Shown here: positions 1 to 8,782 of the stretch, one piece after another
Position numbering within the stretch: position 1 is the first letter of the stretch
How the letters are laid out: the number at the start of each line of letters is the position of its first letter
Source of the DNA: Desulfosporosinus orientis DSM 765
GTDB taxonomy: Bacteria > Bacillota > Desulfitobacteriia > Desulfitobacteriales > Desulfitobacteriaceae
Length of the DNA stretch: 64,000 nt
Assembly (NCBI RefSeq): GCF_000235605.1
Contig: NC_016584.1
Coordinates: 1,724,001 to 1,788,000 of the forward strand
Direction: 5' to 3'
Notes under the pieces: model-generated
Told to the model about the DNA's origin: nothing
Database searches by the model: none
The model's input: only the letters and a program-made list of their open reading frames with translations
Translations under genes and position numbers: made by a program

Positions 1-21
1 GCTTAAGTGGGTGAAAAATAA

Positions 22-1362
22 ATGAATATGCAAATGAAAGAGATTAGCGGCAAGGTACGGGAAGCCGGAGTAGTCGGGGCCGGGGGAGCGGGATTTCCCA
101 CCCATGTCAAGTTGTCTGCCCAGGCAGAGATCGTCATCGTCAACGGGGCAGAGTGTGAGCCCCTGCTGAAAACCGACCAGCAATTGGCGGCCCGCTACCC
201 GGATCTTTTAGTTAAAGGCCTGACCCTGGCCATGGCCTCAACAGGAGCCCAAAAAGGGATCATCGCCTTAAAAGCGAAATACAAGGAAGCCATTGCCGCC
301 TTAGAACCCTATATCCGGAACACAGAGGGAATTGAAATTGCCATCATGCCCGATATCTATCCGGCGGGAGACGAAGTGATGACCATTTGGTTAACCACCG
401 GCAGACGGGTGCCCCCTGGAGGAATCCCCATCAACATCGGCGTAGTGGTGAACAACGTCCAAACCCTCATCAATGTAGCCAAAGCCGAGGCAGGGATCCC
501 CGTCACAACCCGAACTCTCACCGTCACAGGAGCCGTTAAGAAGCCCATCACCGTCACCGTACCCATCGGCACCCCTCTGAGGGAGGTCCTGGATCTGGCC
601 GGAGGGGAAGAAGCGGACCTGGCCTATATCAACGGAGGCCCCATGATGGGCAAACTCATCAGCGACCTGTCCGACACAGTAACCAAGACCACGGGAGGGC
701 TGATCGGACTGCCCAGGGACCACATGCTCATCCAGCGCAAGGAAAGCAGCGTGGAAGGGATTCTGCGCATCGCCAAAACCGTCTGTGAACAGTGCAGCTT
801 CTGTACGGATCTCTGTCCACGGCACATGATCGGCCACGAACTATCTCCTCATCGCTTAATCCGAGCGGTTAATTATAAAAATCTGGCCGACCTGTCCTTA
901 CTTGCCACGGCCCTGACCTGTTCAGAATGCGGAGTATGTGAAGCCTATGCCTGCCCGGTGGGAATATCCCCCCTGAGAGTGAATGTAGCCTTAAAAGCAG
1001 AGCTAAGGTCCCAGGGGATCAAATACCAGGGAGAACTGGGCAAAGCGGACCCCATGGCCCAACACCGCTTAATCCCATCCTCACGCTTAATGGACCGCTT
1101 GAGACTGCGTTCCTTTTACAAAGAAGCACCCATGACCGGGGAAGTGTATGAAGGGAAAGAAGTCCGGATCAAGCTGCAGCAGCACATAGGAGCACCGGCA
1201 GCGGCGGTAGTCAAAGAGGGGGATGTTGTGGAAGCGGGACAACGGATCGGAGAAATCCCGTCAGGAGCCCTGGGAGCGAACATCCATGCCAGCATCTCTG
1301 GAACGGTAACCCAAGTAACACCTCAAGCCATAACCATACGGAAAGGTGGTGCAGCCCGGTGA
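22..1362 (+). CDS. pduS: PduS-like cobalamin reductase / RnfC-family Fe-S flavoprotein
   Basis: A 446-residue protein of the PduS/RnfC family, which reduces corrinoid cofactor for B12-dependent enzymes inside microcompartments. The N-terminus has the Gly-rich motif VVGAGGAGFPTHVK followed by NGAECEPLL, typical of the NADH/FMN-binding fold. Two 4Fe-4S motifs follow near residues 254-270 (CEQCSFCTDLCP) and 300-313 (CSECGVC..ACP). A C-terminal SLBB/biotinyl-like segment ends the protein. Length matches PduS (about 450). ATG at 22 has GGGTG 8-10 bases upstream. The next gene overlaps by four bases, so the two are translationally coupled. Together with EutBC it would keep B12 reduced. Base composition is visibly more GC-rich than in the genes from 1958 onward. 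Confidence 0.88.
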   Translation: MNMQMKEISGKVREAGVVGAGGAGFPTHVKLSAQAEIVIVNGAECEPLLKTDQQLAARYPDLLVKGLTLAMASTGAQKGIIALKAKYKEAIAALEPYIRNTEGIEIAIMPDIYPAGDEVMTIWLTTGRRVPPGGIPINIGVVVNNVQTLINVAKAEAGIPVTTRTLTVTGAVKKPITVTVPIGTPLREVLDLAGGEEADLAYINGGPMMGKLISDLSDTVTKTTGGLIGLPRDHMLIQRKESSVEGILRIAKTVCEQCSFCTDLCPRHMIGHELSPHRLIRAVNYKNLADLSLLATALTCSECGVCEAYACPVGISPLRVNVALKAELRSQGIKYQGELGKADPMAQHRLIPSSRLMDRLRLRSFYKEAPMTGEVYEGKEVRIKLQQHIGAPAAAVVKEGDVVEAGQRIGEIPSGALGANIHASISGTVTQVTPQAITIRKGGAAR

Positions 1363-1907
1363 TCCATGCTATAGGACTGATTGAGAGCAACAGTATCGCC
1401 CAAGGAATTGAATGCGCCGATATCATGAGCAAAACCGCGGATGTGACCATTTTGGTGGCTAAAACCATCTGCCCGGGGAAATATATGGTCATGGTCAGCG
1501 GAGATGTATCCGGAGTCCAGCAATCCGTCAATGCCGGAGTGGAGTTAGGAGCAGAGACCATCGTGGATTCCTTTGTGATCCCTAATGTACACCCCTCTAT
1601 CCTGCCGGCCATCGGCAGGGCCAACACCTTAAAGGACATCAAAGCCTTAGGAATTATCGAGACTTACAGTGTAGCATCCTTAATCGAAGCGGCGGATGCT
1701 GCGGTCAAAGCGGGGGATGTGGAGCCCATGCTGCTGCACCTGGCCTTTGGAATTGGAGGCAAAAGCTACACCCTTTTGACGGGAGAAGTAGCCTCCGTCA
1801 AAGCCGCAGTGGAAGAAGGCAGTGCCTTGGCCAGTGAGAAGGGGCTGCTCATCCGCAAGGTGGTTATCCCCAGGCCGGCTAAACAGCTCATTGAAAGTTT
1901 GGTTTAG
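1359..1907 (+). CDS. pduT: BMC shell protein with two BMC domains (PduT-like)
   Basis: A 182-residue tandem bacterial-microcompartment-domain protein. The two BMC repeats start at residues 2 (HAIGLIESNSIAQGIECAD) and about 95 (ALGIIETYSVASLIEAADA). The motif TICPGKYMVMVSGDV in repeat 1 matches the PduT region whose cysteine ligates a 4Fe-4S cluster at the trimer pore. PduT and PduS are known partners that pass electrons across the shell, which fits their overlap here. The start is a GTG within GTGA, overlapping the stop of pduS. It is the only shell protein in the window, so the other shell genes must lie before base 1 or elsewhere. Confidence 0.88.
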   Translation: MIHAIGLIESNSIAQGIECADIMSKTADVTILVAKTICPGKYMVMVSGDVSGVQQSVNAGVELGAETIVDSFVIPNVHPSILPAIGRANTLKDIKALGIIETYSVASLIEAADAAVKAGDVEPMLLHLAFGIGGKSYTLLTGEVASVKAAVEEGSALASEKGLLIRKVVIPRPAKQLIESLV

Positions 1908-1957
1908 CCCCACGAATATCCAATATCGAATACTCAACCACGATTAGGAGGTGTACT

Positions 1958-2602
1958 ATGGGACGTTTTATCTCGGCAGCCGTTTTACGAGATATGGCTA
2001 AATTAAACAAGACTGTTGTTTTAGAAGAAGATAGTGTCCTTACTCCCTCAGCAAAAGATCTCGCTAAAGAATTGGGGATTACCATTTGTAAGGGACGAGA
2101 AGAAATTGTTGGTCATAATGTTGTAGGTCAATCCGCCGGACAGAAACAAACTCCGGCTGTAAACTCTGCAGAGGCAGGAAACCAATCCGAGGATCTGAAA
2201 AAAGCAGTTCAGAAAATATTAGGTGAAGTGTTGAAACCCGCCTGTGAGAATCCAAAAGCAACTCATGTCAAAGGAGAAACCGTTGTAGTTCAGCCTTTTC
2301 TGGAGGCGCCTCCAGGACAAAAAGTGGGACTTGTCGATGTCATCGATTCCAGAGTCGGAAATCTTGCTTCAGGTTTTATGACCTTTGATCATTCCCAACT
2401 GCCTTGGTTCTTAAACTATGACGAAGTGGATTACGTCATTGAAGGGGAGTTTGTCCTTGAAGTTGCAGGACAAGTTTTCCGTGCTAAAGCAGGAGATGTC
2501 GTTTATATACCGAAAGGAAGCCAAGTTGTCTTCTCCTCGCCAACCTTTTGTAAAGTATTCTATTGCACCTACCCTGCTAACTGGGCAGATTTTTGCGATT
2601 AA
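1958..2602 (+). CDS. eutQ: EutQ-like ethanolamine utilization cupin protein
   Basis: A 214-residue protein. The N-terminal part (MGRFISAAVLRDMAKLNK) is a short conserved helix region. The C-terminal half from about residue 110 is a cupin fold (VDVIDSRVGNLASGFMTF ... DYVIEGEFVLEVAGQVFRAKAGDVVYIPKGSQVVFSS), matching EutQ. EutQ of Salmonella has been reported to have acetate kinase activity and to help microcompartment assembly. Whether this copy does is not visible. A strong TTAGGAGGTG lies 7 bases before the ATG. It sits 50 bases after the shell gene and leads into eutBC. Confidence 0.88.
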   Translation: MGRFISAAVLRDMAKLNKTVVLEEDSVLTPSAKDLAKELGITICKGREEIVGHNVVGQSAGQKQTPAVNSAEAGNQSEDLKKAVQKILGEVLKPACENPKATHVKGETVVVQPFLEAPPGQKVGLVDVIDSRVGNLASGFMTFDHSQLPWFLNYDEVDYVIEGEFVLEVAGQVFRAKAGDVVYIPKGSQVVFSSPTFCKVFYCTYPANWADFCD

Positions 2603-2632
2603 GGACATTATGTCAGATTGGGGGATTGTTCA

Positions 2633-3997
2633 ATGATATTAAAAGCAAAAGTTTATAACAAAATTTTTGCCTTCCAAAGTCTTAAAGAAGTTATGTCCAA
2701 AGCCAATGAAGAAAAATCAGGTGACGAGCTTGTTGGAATTGCTGCCAAATCAGCGTCTGAAAGAGTAGCGGCTAAATTAGTTCTCAGTAATCTTACCTTG
2801 GAAGATATTTATAATAATCCGGTGATCCCTTATGAAGAGGATGAAGTAACCCGGGCAATTTATGATGGGCTCAACTTAAGAATCTATCAAGAAATTAAAG
2901 GTTGGACAGTTGGGTATTTGCGCGAGTATATTTTAGACCATAAGACCACAGGGGAAAACTTAGCTCACATTAGCCGGGGGCTTACCAGTGAAATGATCGC
3001 TGCTGTCGCTAAGCTAATGTCAACCATGGACCTGGTCTTTGGGGCAAAGAAAATGCGCACTCAGTCTCACTGCAATACAACCTTGGGGGTGCCGGGAACC
3101 TTAGCATTCCGCTGCCAGCCCAACCACCCAACGGATAGTGTTGAAGGAATGATGGCCTCTCTTAAAGAGGGTTTGTCATACGGATCAGGGGATGCCGTCA
3201 TTGGCATTAACCCTGTGGAAGATAATGTTGAGACAGTTTCACGCCTCTTGGAAACTGTTAAAAACTTCATGATAAAATGGGAAATACCGACACAAAACTG
3301 TGTCTTAGCTCATGTCACAACCCAGATGAAAGCCATTGAAAAAGGAGCTCCGGTGGATCTTGTTTTCCAAAGTATTGCCGGAACTCAAAAAGCCAATGAT
3401 GCTTTTGGTGTAAGCTCTGAAATTCTTAATGAAGCTTTTGCCTTAGCTCAGAGAAAGGGTACAGCTACAGGTCCAAACCTCATGTATTTTGAGACCGGAC
3501 AAGGCTCCGAAGTGTCTTTAGATGCTCATTTAGGTGTTGATATGATGACCTTGGAAGCAAGAACTTATGGATTTGCCCGGGGCTATCGTCCCTTCATGAC
3601 TAATAATGTTTCCGGGTTTATTGGACCGGAGACCATTTATTCCGGACGGGAAGTCATCCGTGCAGATTTAGAGGACTTATTTATGGGTAAGCTTCACGGT
3701 CTGCCTATGGGTATTGCGCCCTGTTATACAAACCATATGAAAGCAGATCAAAATGATCAGGAAATGGGAACCCTTCTTTGTGCAATGGCCGGTTCAAACT
3801 TCTTCATGGGAGTGCCAGGCGGGGATGATGTTATGTTAAGTTATCAGGATACCAGTTACCATGATGATGCAACGACCCGCGAAGTCTTAGGGTTACGTCC
3901 GCTTCCTGAGTTTGAGAAGTGGTTGGAGAAAATGGGCATCCTAGAAGACGGCAAATTAACAGAGAGAGCCGGAGACCCATCCATTTTTGATAAATAG
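2633..3997 (+). CDS. eutB: Ethanolamine ammonia-lyase large subunit
   Basis: A 454-residue protein clearly of the EutB family. It begins MILKAKVYNKIFAFQSLKEVM and continues with KANEEKSGDELVGIAA, RTQSHCNTTLGVPGT and GLPMGIAPCYTNHMKADQND, all family hallmarks of the TIM-barrel active-site subunit. With EutC and adenosylcobalamin it converts ethanolamine to acetaldehyde and ammonia, normally inside a microcompartment. I chose ATG 2633 because GGGGGA lies 8 bases upstream and the family N-terminus fits. A TTG in frame at 2618 is less likely. Length is normal, with no breaks. Confidence 0.96.
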   Translation: MILKAKVYNKIFAFQSLKEVMSKANEEKSGDELVGIAAKSASERVAAKLVLSNLTLEDIYNNPVIPYEEDEVTRAIYDGLNLRIYQEIKGWTVGYLREYILDHKTTGENLAHISRGLTSEMIAAVAKLMSTMDLVFGAKKMRTQSHCNTTLGVPGTLAFRCQPNHPTDSVEGMMASLKEGLSYGSGDAVIGINPVEDNVETVSRLLETVKNFMIKWEIPTQNCVLAHVTTQMKAIEKGAPVDLVFQSIAGTQKANDAFGVSSEILNEAFALAQRKGTATGPNLMYFETGQGSEVSLDAHLGVDMMTLEARTYGFARGYRPFMTNNVSGFIGPETIYSGREVIRADLEDLFMGKLHGLPMGIAPCYTNHMKADQNDQEMGTLLCAMAGSNFFMGVPGGDDVMLSYQDTSYHDDATTREVLGLRPLPEFEKWLEKMGILEDGKLTERAGDPSIFDK

Positions 3998-4011
3998 GGA
4001 GGCGAATCGAG

Positions 4012-4920
4012 GTGGCAGTCGCAAATAATGAATTAGAAAAAGTCATTATCCAAAGTATTATGGAAGAGCTCGCTAAGAAAGGACTGCTTTCACAAAAGGG
4101 CAAAGACCATGTGATGTCAGCAGCGATGATGGATACGCCAATTGTCCCTAGCACAGATTCCGAGGAAATGGTAACTTTTCCTCCTCAAGAAGAGATGCAG
4201 GTTGCAAATCCATTTAATGCGGATGCTGTTAGGGCTATGAAAAAATTGACTCCGGCAAGAATTGGTATCGGCAGAGCCGGAACTCGACCTAAGACCATGT
4301 CCTTGCTAAGGTTCTTAGCGGATCATGCTGTAGCTCAGGATGCGGTATTTCTCGATGTTTCAGAGGAGTTTCTGCAACGAATGAATCTGATGTCAGTGCA
4401 AAGTGCTGCAGCCAGCAAAGACGAGTTTCTGCAGCGACCGGATTTGGGACGTCGTTTGTCAGAAGAAGCCGTGAAAACTATCTCGGAAAAATGCGAGAAA
4501 AATGTTCAAGTTCAGATATTGATTGTTGATGGACTAAGTTCAAGTTCTATCGAGGCTAATATCCCTGATCTGCTGCCGGCCTTGATGCAAGGATTGAAAT
4601 CTGCCGGCATTAAAGTCGGTGCGCCCTTCTTTATTAAGAACGGAAGGGTATGGGTTCAAGACCATGTTGCTTCCATCGTCAATTGTGATGTGGTCATCTC
4701 CTTGATTGGTGAGCGTCCGGGACTGGGAACGGCAGAAAGTCTTAGTGCCTACATGATTTATCGTCCTGACAGCAATACGGTTGAAGCAGACCGCACCGTT
4801 ATTTCTAATATTCATAAAGGCGGTATCCCGCCTGCTGAAGCAGGTGCTCATCTTGTAGATGTTCTTCAACAAATTCTTGCTGCTAAAGCTAGTGGGGTTA
4901 AGCTGAACCAGCAAAAATAG
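4012..4920 (+). CDS. eutC: Ethanolamine ammonia-lyase small subunit
   Basis: A 302-residue EutC homolog. The conserved block starts at about residue 78 (LTPARIGIGRAGTRPKTMSLLRFLADHAVAQDAV) and contains VQILIVDGLSSSSIEANIPDLLPAL, KVGAPFFIKNGRVWVQDHVA and LIGERPGLGTAESLSAYM, typical of the cobalamin-binding subunit. A variable N-terminal extension of about 70 residues is usual and may target a microcompartment. GTG start, with AGGGAGGCG upstream. It follows eutB by 14 bases and precedes eutA by 13, so the three form one operon. Confidence 0.95.
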   Translation: MAVANNELEKVIIQSIMEELAKKGLLSQKGKDHVMSAAMMDTPIVPSTDSEEMVTFPPQEEMQVANPFNADAVRAMKKLTPARIGIGRAGTRPKTMSLLRFLADHAVAQDAVFLDVSEEFLQRMNLMSVQSAAASKDEFLQRPDLGRRLSEEAVKTISEKCEKNVQVQILIVDGLSSSSIEANIPDLLPALMQGLKSAGIKVGAPFFIKNGRVWVQDHVASIVNCDVVISLIGERPGLGTAESLSAYMIYRPDSNTVEADRTVISNIHKGGIPPAEAGAHLVDVLQQILAAKASGVKLNQQK

Positions 4921-4933
4921 GGTGGGTGATAAA

Positions 4934-6391
4934 ATGCCCGAATCGACAAATCAAAGGATCACGAGCGTGGGCATTGATATTGGAACCACAACTACCCAAC
5001 TGGTGATCAGCCAATTGACTATTGAAAATACAGCTTCGGGAAGCTTAGTTCCCCATGTGGAGATCACAGACAAGGAAGTTATCCATCGCAGCCAGATCTA
5101 TTTTACCCCTCTTATAGACCGCGACTTAGTGAACGCGGTTGCGGTCTCTAAGATCATGGAATCTGAATATCAGGCTGCGGGATTAACCCCTGACATGATT
5201 GATACAGGTGCCGTGATTATAACGGGAGAAACAGCTAAAAAAGAAAATGCCAAAGCGATTATTGATGCCTTGGCGGGATTTGCCGGTGACTTTGTAGTGG
5301 CTACTGCAGGTGCTAACTTAGAAGCAATCTTTGCAGGCAAAGGCTCCGGAGCAGCTTTGTATTCTGCTCAAAGACACCAAGTAGTTGTCAATATTGATGT
5401 AGGTGGAGGAACGTCGAATTATGCTGTTTTCTTTGAGGGCAAGGCCGTTGATTCTTCCTGCATTAATGTTGGAGGCCATTTAATTGAATTTGAACCATCG
5501 GGGGACAGAATCACTTATATATCCGAGCCGGCAAAAATTACTTTGCAGGCTACAGGTCAAAGGCTGCAGGCGGGAGAACGCATAACGCTGCCTCAACTTC
5601 GTCCGGTTATTAAAGCTATGGCTGATAGTGTCGTTGATGTGCTCCAGACAACCATGCCTGCCGGATTGACAAAAGACCTGCTAATGACACCTCCATTAAA
5701 GCTGGAACATACCATTCGAAAAGTCATGATTTCCGGAGGAGTAGCGGATTATGTCTATGCTTCTGAAGGACCTGCCAATATGGAAGAGGTGACCGCCTTC
5801 GGAGATTTTGGCCCTTTGCTGGGCTGGGAATTGAAAGTGGCCCTAGAAGCTGCCGGGTTTGTACTAGAAAAGCCTAATGAGACTGTAAGAGCAACGGTTA
5901 TTGGCACAGGTACTCAATCCGTCAACTTAAGCGGCAGTACTATCCATCTCCAGGAGAATACCTTGCCCCTGCGTAATGTCATGGTGATTTCTCCCTTTAT
6001 CTCAGACATCCCTGAAACTCCTCAAAAAATAGGGGAAATTGTAAAAAATGAAATTCTCCGTCTGCAAGTTGATCACTCCGAAGCAGTGGCGGCTATTGCT
6101 ATGAAAGGTCCTCGAACTATGTCTTTTGCTGACATTAATAGCTTGGCGCAGGGTTTGCTTTGGGGGTTGGAGGATTATCTTTGCAAGGATAAACCTATTA
6201 TTCTGGTTATCGAAGCGGATTGTGGAAAAGTATTGGGTCAGTGTATTAATGCTTTAGCAGATCGACACTTTGAATTGATCTGTATTGATCAAGTAGAGGT
6301 GGACAATTGCGATTACATCGATATCGGAAAGCCTCTTATGGCCGGTCGTGTTGTACCAGTCGTTTTAAAGACATTAGTCTTCAATCGCTGA
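4934..6391 (+). CDS. eutA: EutA-type ethanolamine ammonia-lyase reactivating factor
   Basis: A 485-residue ASKHA-fold ATPase of the EutA family, which exchanges damaged cobalamin for adenosylcobalamin in EutBC. Visible motifs are the phosphate-1 loop VGIDIGTTTTQLVIS near residue 15, VVVNIDVGGGTSNYAVF near 150, and MISGGVADYVY near 265. An in-frame GTG at 4922 exists, but GGTGGGTG spaced before ATG 4934 favours the shorter form. It is the last gene of the eut operon here. A GC stem with a T-rich tail follows at 6438-6473. Confidence 0.93.
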   Translation: MPESTNQRITSVGIDIGTTTTQLVISQLTIENTASGSLVPHVEITDKEVIHRSQIYFTPLIDRDLVNAVAVSKIMESEYQAAGLTPDMIDTGAVIITGETAKKENAKAIIDALAGFAGDFVVATAGANLEAIFAGKGSGAALYSAQRHQVVVNIDVGGGTSNYAVFFEGKAVDSSCINVGGHLIEFEPSGDRITYISEPAKITLQATGQRLQAGERITLPQLRPVIKAMADSVVDVLQTTMPAGLTKDLLMTPPLKLEHTIRKVMISGGVADYVYASEGPANMEEVTAFGDFGPLLGWELKVALEAAGFVLEKPNETVRATVIGTGTQSVNLSGSTIHLQENTLPLRNVMVISPFISDIPETPQKIGEIVKNEILRLQVDHSEAVAAIAMKGPRTMSFADINSLAQGLLWGLEDYLCKDKPIILVIEADCGKVLGQCINALADRHFELICIDQVEVDNCDYIDIGKPLMAGRVVPVVLKTLVFNR

Positions 6392-6437
6392 TGGAAATTT
6401 ACACACCTCTATAAGATGATAGCCTTAGTAGTCATTG

Positions 6438-6473
6438 GCGACTGGAATATTAACATTTTTCAGTCGCTTTCTT
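6438..6473 (+). terminator. Terminator after eutA
   Basis: A 7-bp stem GCGACTG/CAGTCGC with a 16-base loop, followed by TTTCTT. It lies 46 bases after eutA and before the regulator gene. Probably a moderate intrinsic terminator. Confidence 0.6.
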
Positions 6474-6581
6474 ATTAAGCTGTAGTAATTAAAAGGATTT
6501 TGACGTTTTTTGACGAATAATATTTTGAATTTATAAGTGCACGAAAAGTGCTATTTACCCCTTAATGGAAGGATGAGTTCA

Positions 6582-7862
6582 ATGCCTCAAACATTAGATT
6601 CTAACCTTCTGGACCCTAAATACCTCGAGGAAAATTTGGGTAGCTTTCATGACGCAACCGGGTTGCATATCGAGGCTATCAATAACGAAGGGGAGACTTT
6701 TTCGGTACCCGGGAACTTTGAACGGAGTGAATTTTGCAAATATATTCGCAGTCAGCCTTGCGGAGAAAAAAAATGCATGGACTCTTATAAACGAGCCAGT
6801 ATGGAGGCTGCCAAATGGGAAGAGCCATATTTCTTTCGTTGTCATGCTGGTTTAGTTATCTGGGCTGTCCCGATCATGATTCGTGGGGTCTCGATAGGAA
6901 GCATTATCTGTGGTCAAGTACTCATGTGGGAACCCGATCATTTTTTCTTTCAGGAACTAAAAAAACTTAATGCCGGCATAGATAACTTTGAATGGCTGAA
7001 AAACATGGCCTGTAAGCTGGAAGTTGTTTCTCCTTCTCGTTCACAAGCTGCAGCGGATATGCTTTTTGTAGTCGTCAATCATATTGTCAAACGAAACATC
7101 AATAGTTTAGAGGAAATTGCAGCAACCAGGCAGCAGCAGCAACAAATCCGTCAAGAAATTGAGGAGCGTAAGAAAAAGAATATTCCGGATCTTGATAATT
7201 ATGATGATTATTTAAAGAAAGAGCGTAAGCTTTTACGTTATATACGAATGGGTGACAGAACCAGAGCTAATCAAACCCTGCAAAGTTTACTGACGGATCT
7301 CCATACAAGAACAGTAGGGGATTTGGAGACAGTGAAGGTTAGAATTCTGGAGTTAGCGACGTTGTCCTCCAGAGCCGCTGTGGAAGGCGGAGCCAATGCT
7401 GAACGGATTATGGGTTTACTTAAAGATTTTAACAGGGAAATTGAAGGGGAAGGCTTTGAACGAGTAGAGAAGTACTTTTATAAGATTCAAAGTATTGTAG
7501 AGACCTTTTTAGAGGGTATGTTTACTCTTGCCGATAAGAAACATATTGCTATCGTAAAGAGTGCCCGGGATTTTATCATGGAAAACTATGCTTTGCCTCT
7601 CACTGTCAATGATGTAGCACAGCATTTATTTATTAGCCCTTCCCATCTTTCACGCTTGTTCCGCGAAGAATTAGACTGTACTATTAACGATTATTTAACC
7701 AGAGTTAGGGTTGAACAGGCTGTCGAAATCATGAAAAAACCTGAATTCTCCGTTGCTCAGGTGTCAAAAGCCGTAGGATTTAAGAACCAAAGTTATTTTT
7801 GCAAAGTTTTTAGAAAGTATATTGGGGTTACGCCTCTGACTTACAAAAACAGCTTGTACTAG
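6582..7862 (+). CDS. PocR-domain AraC-family transcriptional regulator
   Basis: A 426-residue regulator. The N-terminal 165 residues carry a PocR-type sensory domain, with Cys-rich FCKYIRSQPCGEKKCMDSYKRA, CHAGLVIWAVPI and GSIICGQVLMW. PocR domains are proposed to bind small diols or similar ligands. The middle (about 190-330) is helical and includes a QQQQQ run. The C-terminus has two AraC helix-turn-helix motifs (LTVNDVAQHLFISPSHLSRLFREE and FSVAQVSKAVGFKNQSYFCKVFRKY). ATG 6582 follows GGAAGG by 9 bases; in-frame starts at 6537 and 6573 are weaker. Its place between eut genes and a corrinoid protein suggests it controls one or both sets. The ligand is unknown. Confidence 0.88.
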   Translation: MPQTLDSNLLDPKYLEENLGSFHDATGLHIEAINNEGETFSVPGNFERSEFCKYIRSQPCGEKKCMDSYKRASMEAAKWEEPYFFRCHAGLVIWAVPIMIRGVSIGSIICGQVLMWEPDHFFFQELKKLNAGIDNFEWLKNMACKLEVVSPSRSQAAADMLFVVVNHIVKRNINSLEEIAATRQQQQQIRQEIEERKKKNIPDLDNYDDYLKKERKLLRYIRMGDRTRANQTLQSLLTDLHTRTVGDLETVKVRILELATLSSRAAVEGGANAERIMGLLKDFNREIEGEGFERVEKYFYKIQSIVETFLEGMFTLADKKHIAIVKSARDFIMENYALPLTVNDVAQHLFISPSHLSRLFREELDCTINDYLTRVRVEQAVEIMKKPEFSVAQVSKAVGFKNQSYFCKVFRKYIGVTPLTYKNSLY

Positions 7863-7874
7863 AAGGTGATAATT

Positions 7875-8534
7875 ATGGTATTTCAAGCCATTATCAAATC
7901 CATCGCCACAGGAAATGCTGAACAAAGCTTAATCTTAACCAAACGTGCCTTAGCGCAAGGCTTTTCGGCAGAATCCGTTCTGGAAAAAGGTTTGATTGCG
8001 GGAATGGACCGTGTCGCTGAAAAGTTTCGCGAGCAAAGGGTTATGGTTCCTGAGGTGCTTATGGCTTCGCGGGCAATGCATGCGGGGTTAAGTCTTATTG
8101 AACCCTTATTAACCGATGTAGAAAGAAAGAGCAACGGAAAAATCGTCATGGGTACCGTTGCAGGGGATTTGCATGATATCGGCTTAAGCCTTGTGAAAAT
8201 GCTGATTATGGCCACGGGGCTGGAGGTAATTTACCTGGGAGTAGATGTTACCCCAAAAAAGTTTGCAAGCATCGTAAAAAAAGAAAAACCCAATATTCTC
8301 ATGATGTCAGCTTTGCTGACGACGACAATGACTGTCATGAAAGATGTTATTGATGAATTAGAGTCCTTGGGGATTCGCAAGAACTTGATTATTATTGTTG
8401 GGGGAGCTCCTATTGATCCGGGTTTTGCTAAGCGTATAGGCGCTGATTATTATTTTGAAGATGCTTTTGAAGTGAAAGCCTTTCTAGAAGACAATATTAC
8501 GAAGCTAATACCTAAAAAACCCCTTAATAAGTGA
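7875..8534 (+). CDS. Corrinoid protein (MttC/MtbC family), first copy
   Basis: A 219-residue methyltransferase cognate corrinoid protein. The first 90 residues form the helical B12-binding-2 cap (AEKFREQRVMVPEVLMASRAMHAGL). The Rossmann B12 domain follows with TVAGDLHDIGLSLVKML, in which the His of DxHxxG is the lower cobalt ligand, then SALLTTTM and VGGAPIDPGFAKRIGADYY. The residue after DLHDIG is Leu, where the second copy at 11972 and most relatives have Lys. The upstream AGAAGGTGAT favours ATG 7875 over GTG 7866. The gene is 12 bases after the PocR regulator, so they are probably cotranscribed. It would carry methyl groups from a methyltransferase such as the MttB protein downstream. Confidence 0.9.
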   Translation: MVFQAIIKSIATGNAEQSLILTKRALAQGFSAESVLEKGLIAGMDRVAEKFREQRVMVPEVLMASRAMHAGLSLIEPLLTDVERKSNGKIVMGTVAGDLHDIGLSLVKMLIMATGLEVIYLGVDVTPKKFASIVKKEKPNILMMSALLTTTMTVMKDVIDELESLGIRKNLIIIVGGAPIDPGFAKRIGADYYFEDAFEVKAFLEDNITKLIPKKPLNK

Positions 8535-8541
8535 ACGAATG

Positions 8542-8583
8542 AGGCAGATTATTCATACTTCGATGTGAAAAATCTGCCTTTTT
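8542..8583 (+). terminator. Intrinsic terminator after the first corrinoid gene
   Basis: A 9-bp perfect stem (AGGCAGATT/AATCTGCCT) followed by five Ts. It closes the regulator-corrinoid transcription unit before the gap of about 200 bases that precedes the phosphotransferase gene. Confidence 0.85.
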
Positions 8584-8782
8584 CGCATAATATATCTTTA
8601 TATCGACATGGATTATCAGTATCTACAAAATAGTAGGAATATTCAATTGGTTGTAATACGTCAAAACGAGCAGAAATGTGTTAGTAAAAAAATGAATGAA
8701 AATGCTATGATTAAACCATAAAAGAGCGGATCACATTTATATACGACGTTTCTGAGCGTTGAAATAAGGGGGGATCATCAAC

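Noticed and set aside
391-837. Long antisense frame inside pduS
   Set aside because: It is a shadow of GC-rich coding sequence; no ribosome site or known domain.
8584-8782. Cobalamin riboswitch before the methyltransferase locus
   Set aside because: No B12-box-like GCCACTG segment or supporting structure was seen here or before the corrinoid genes.
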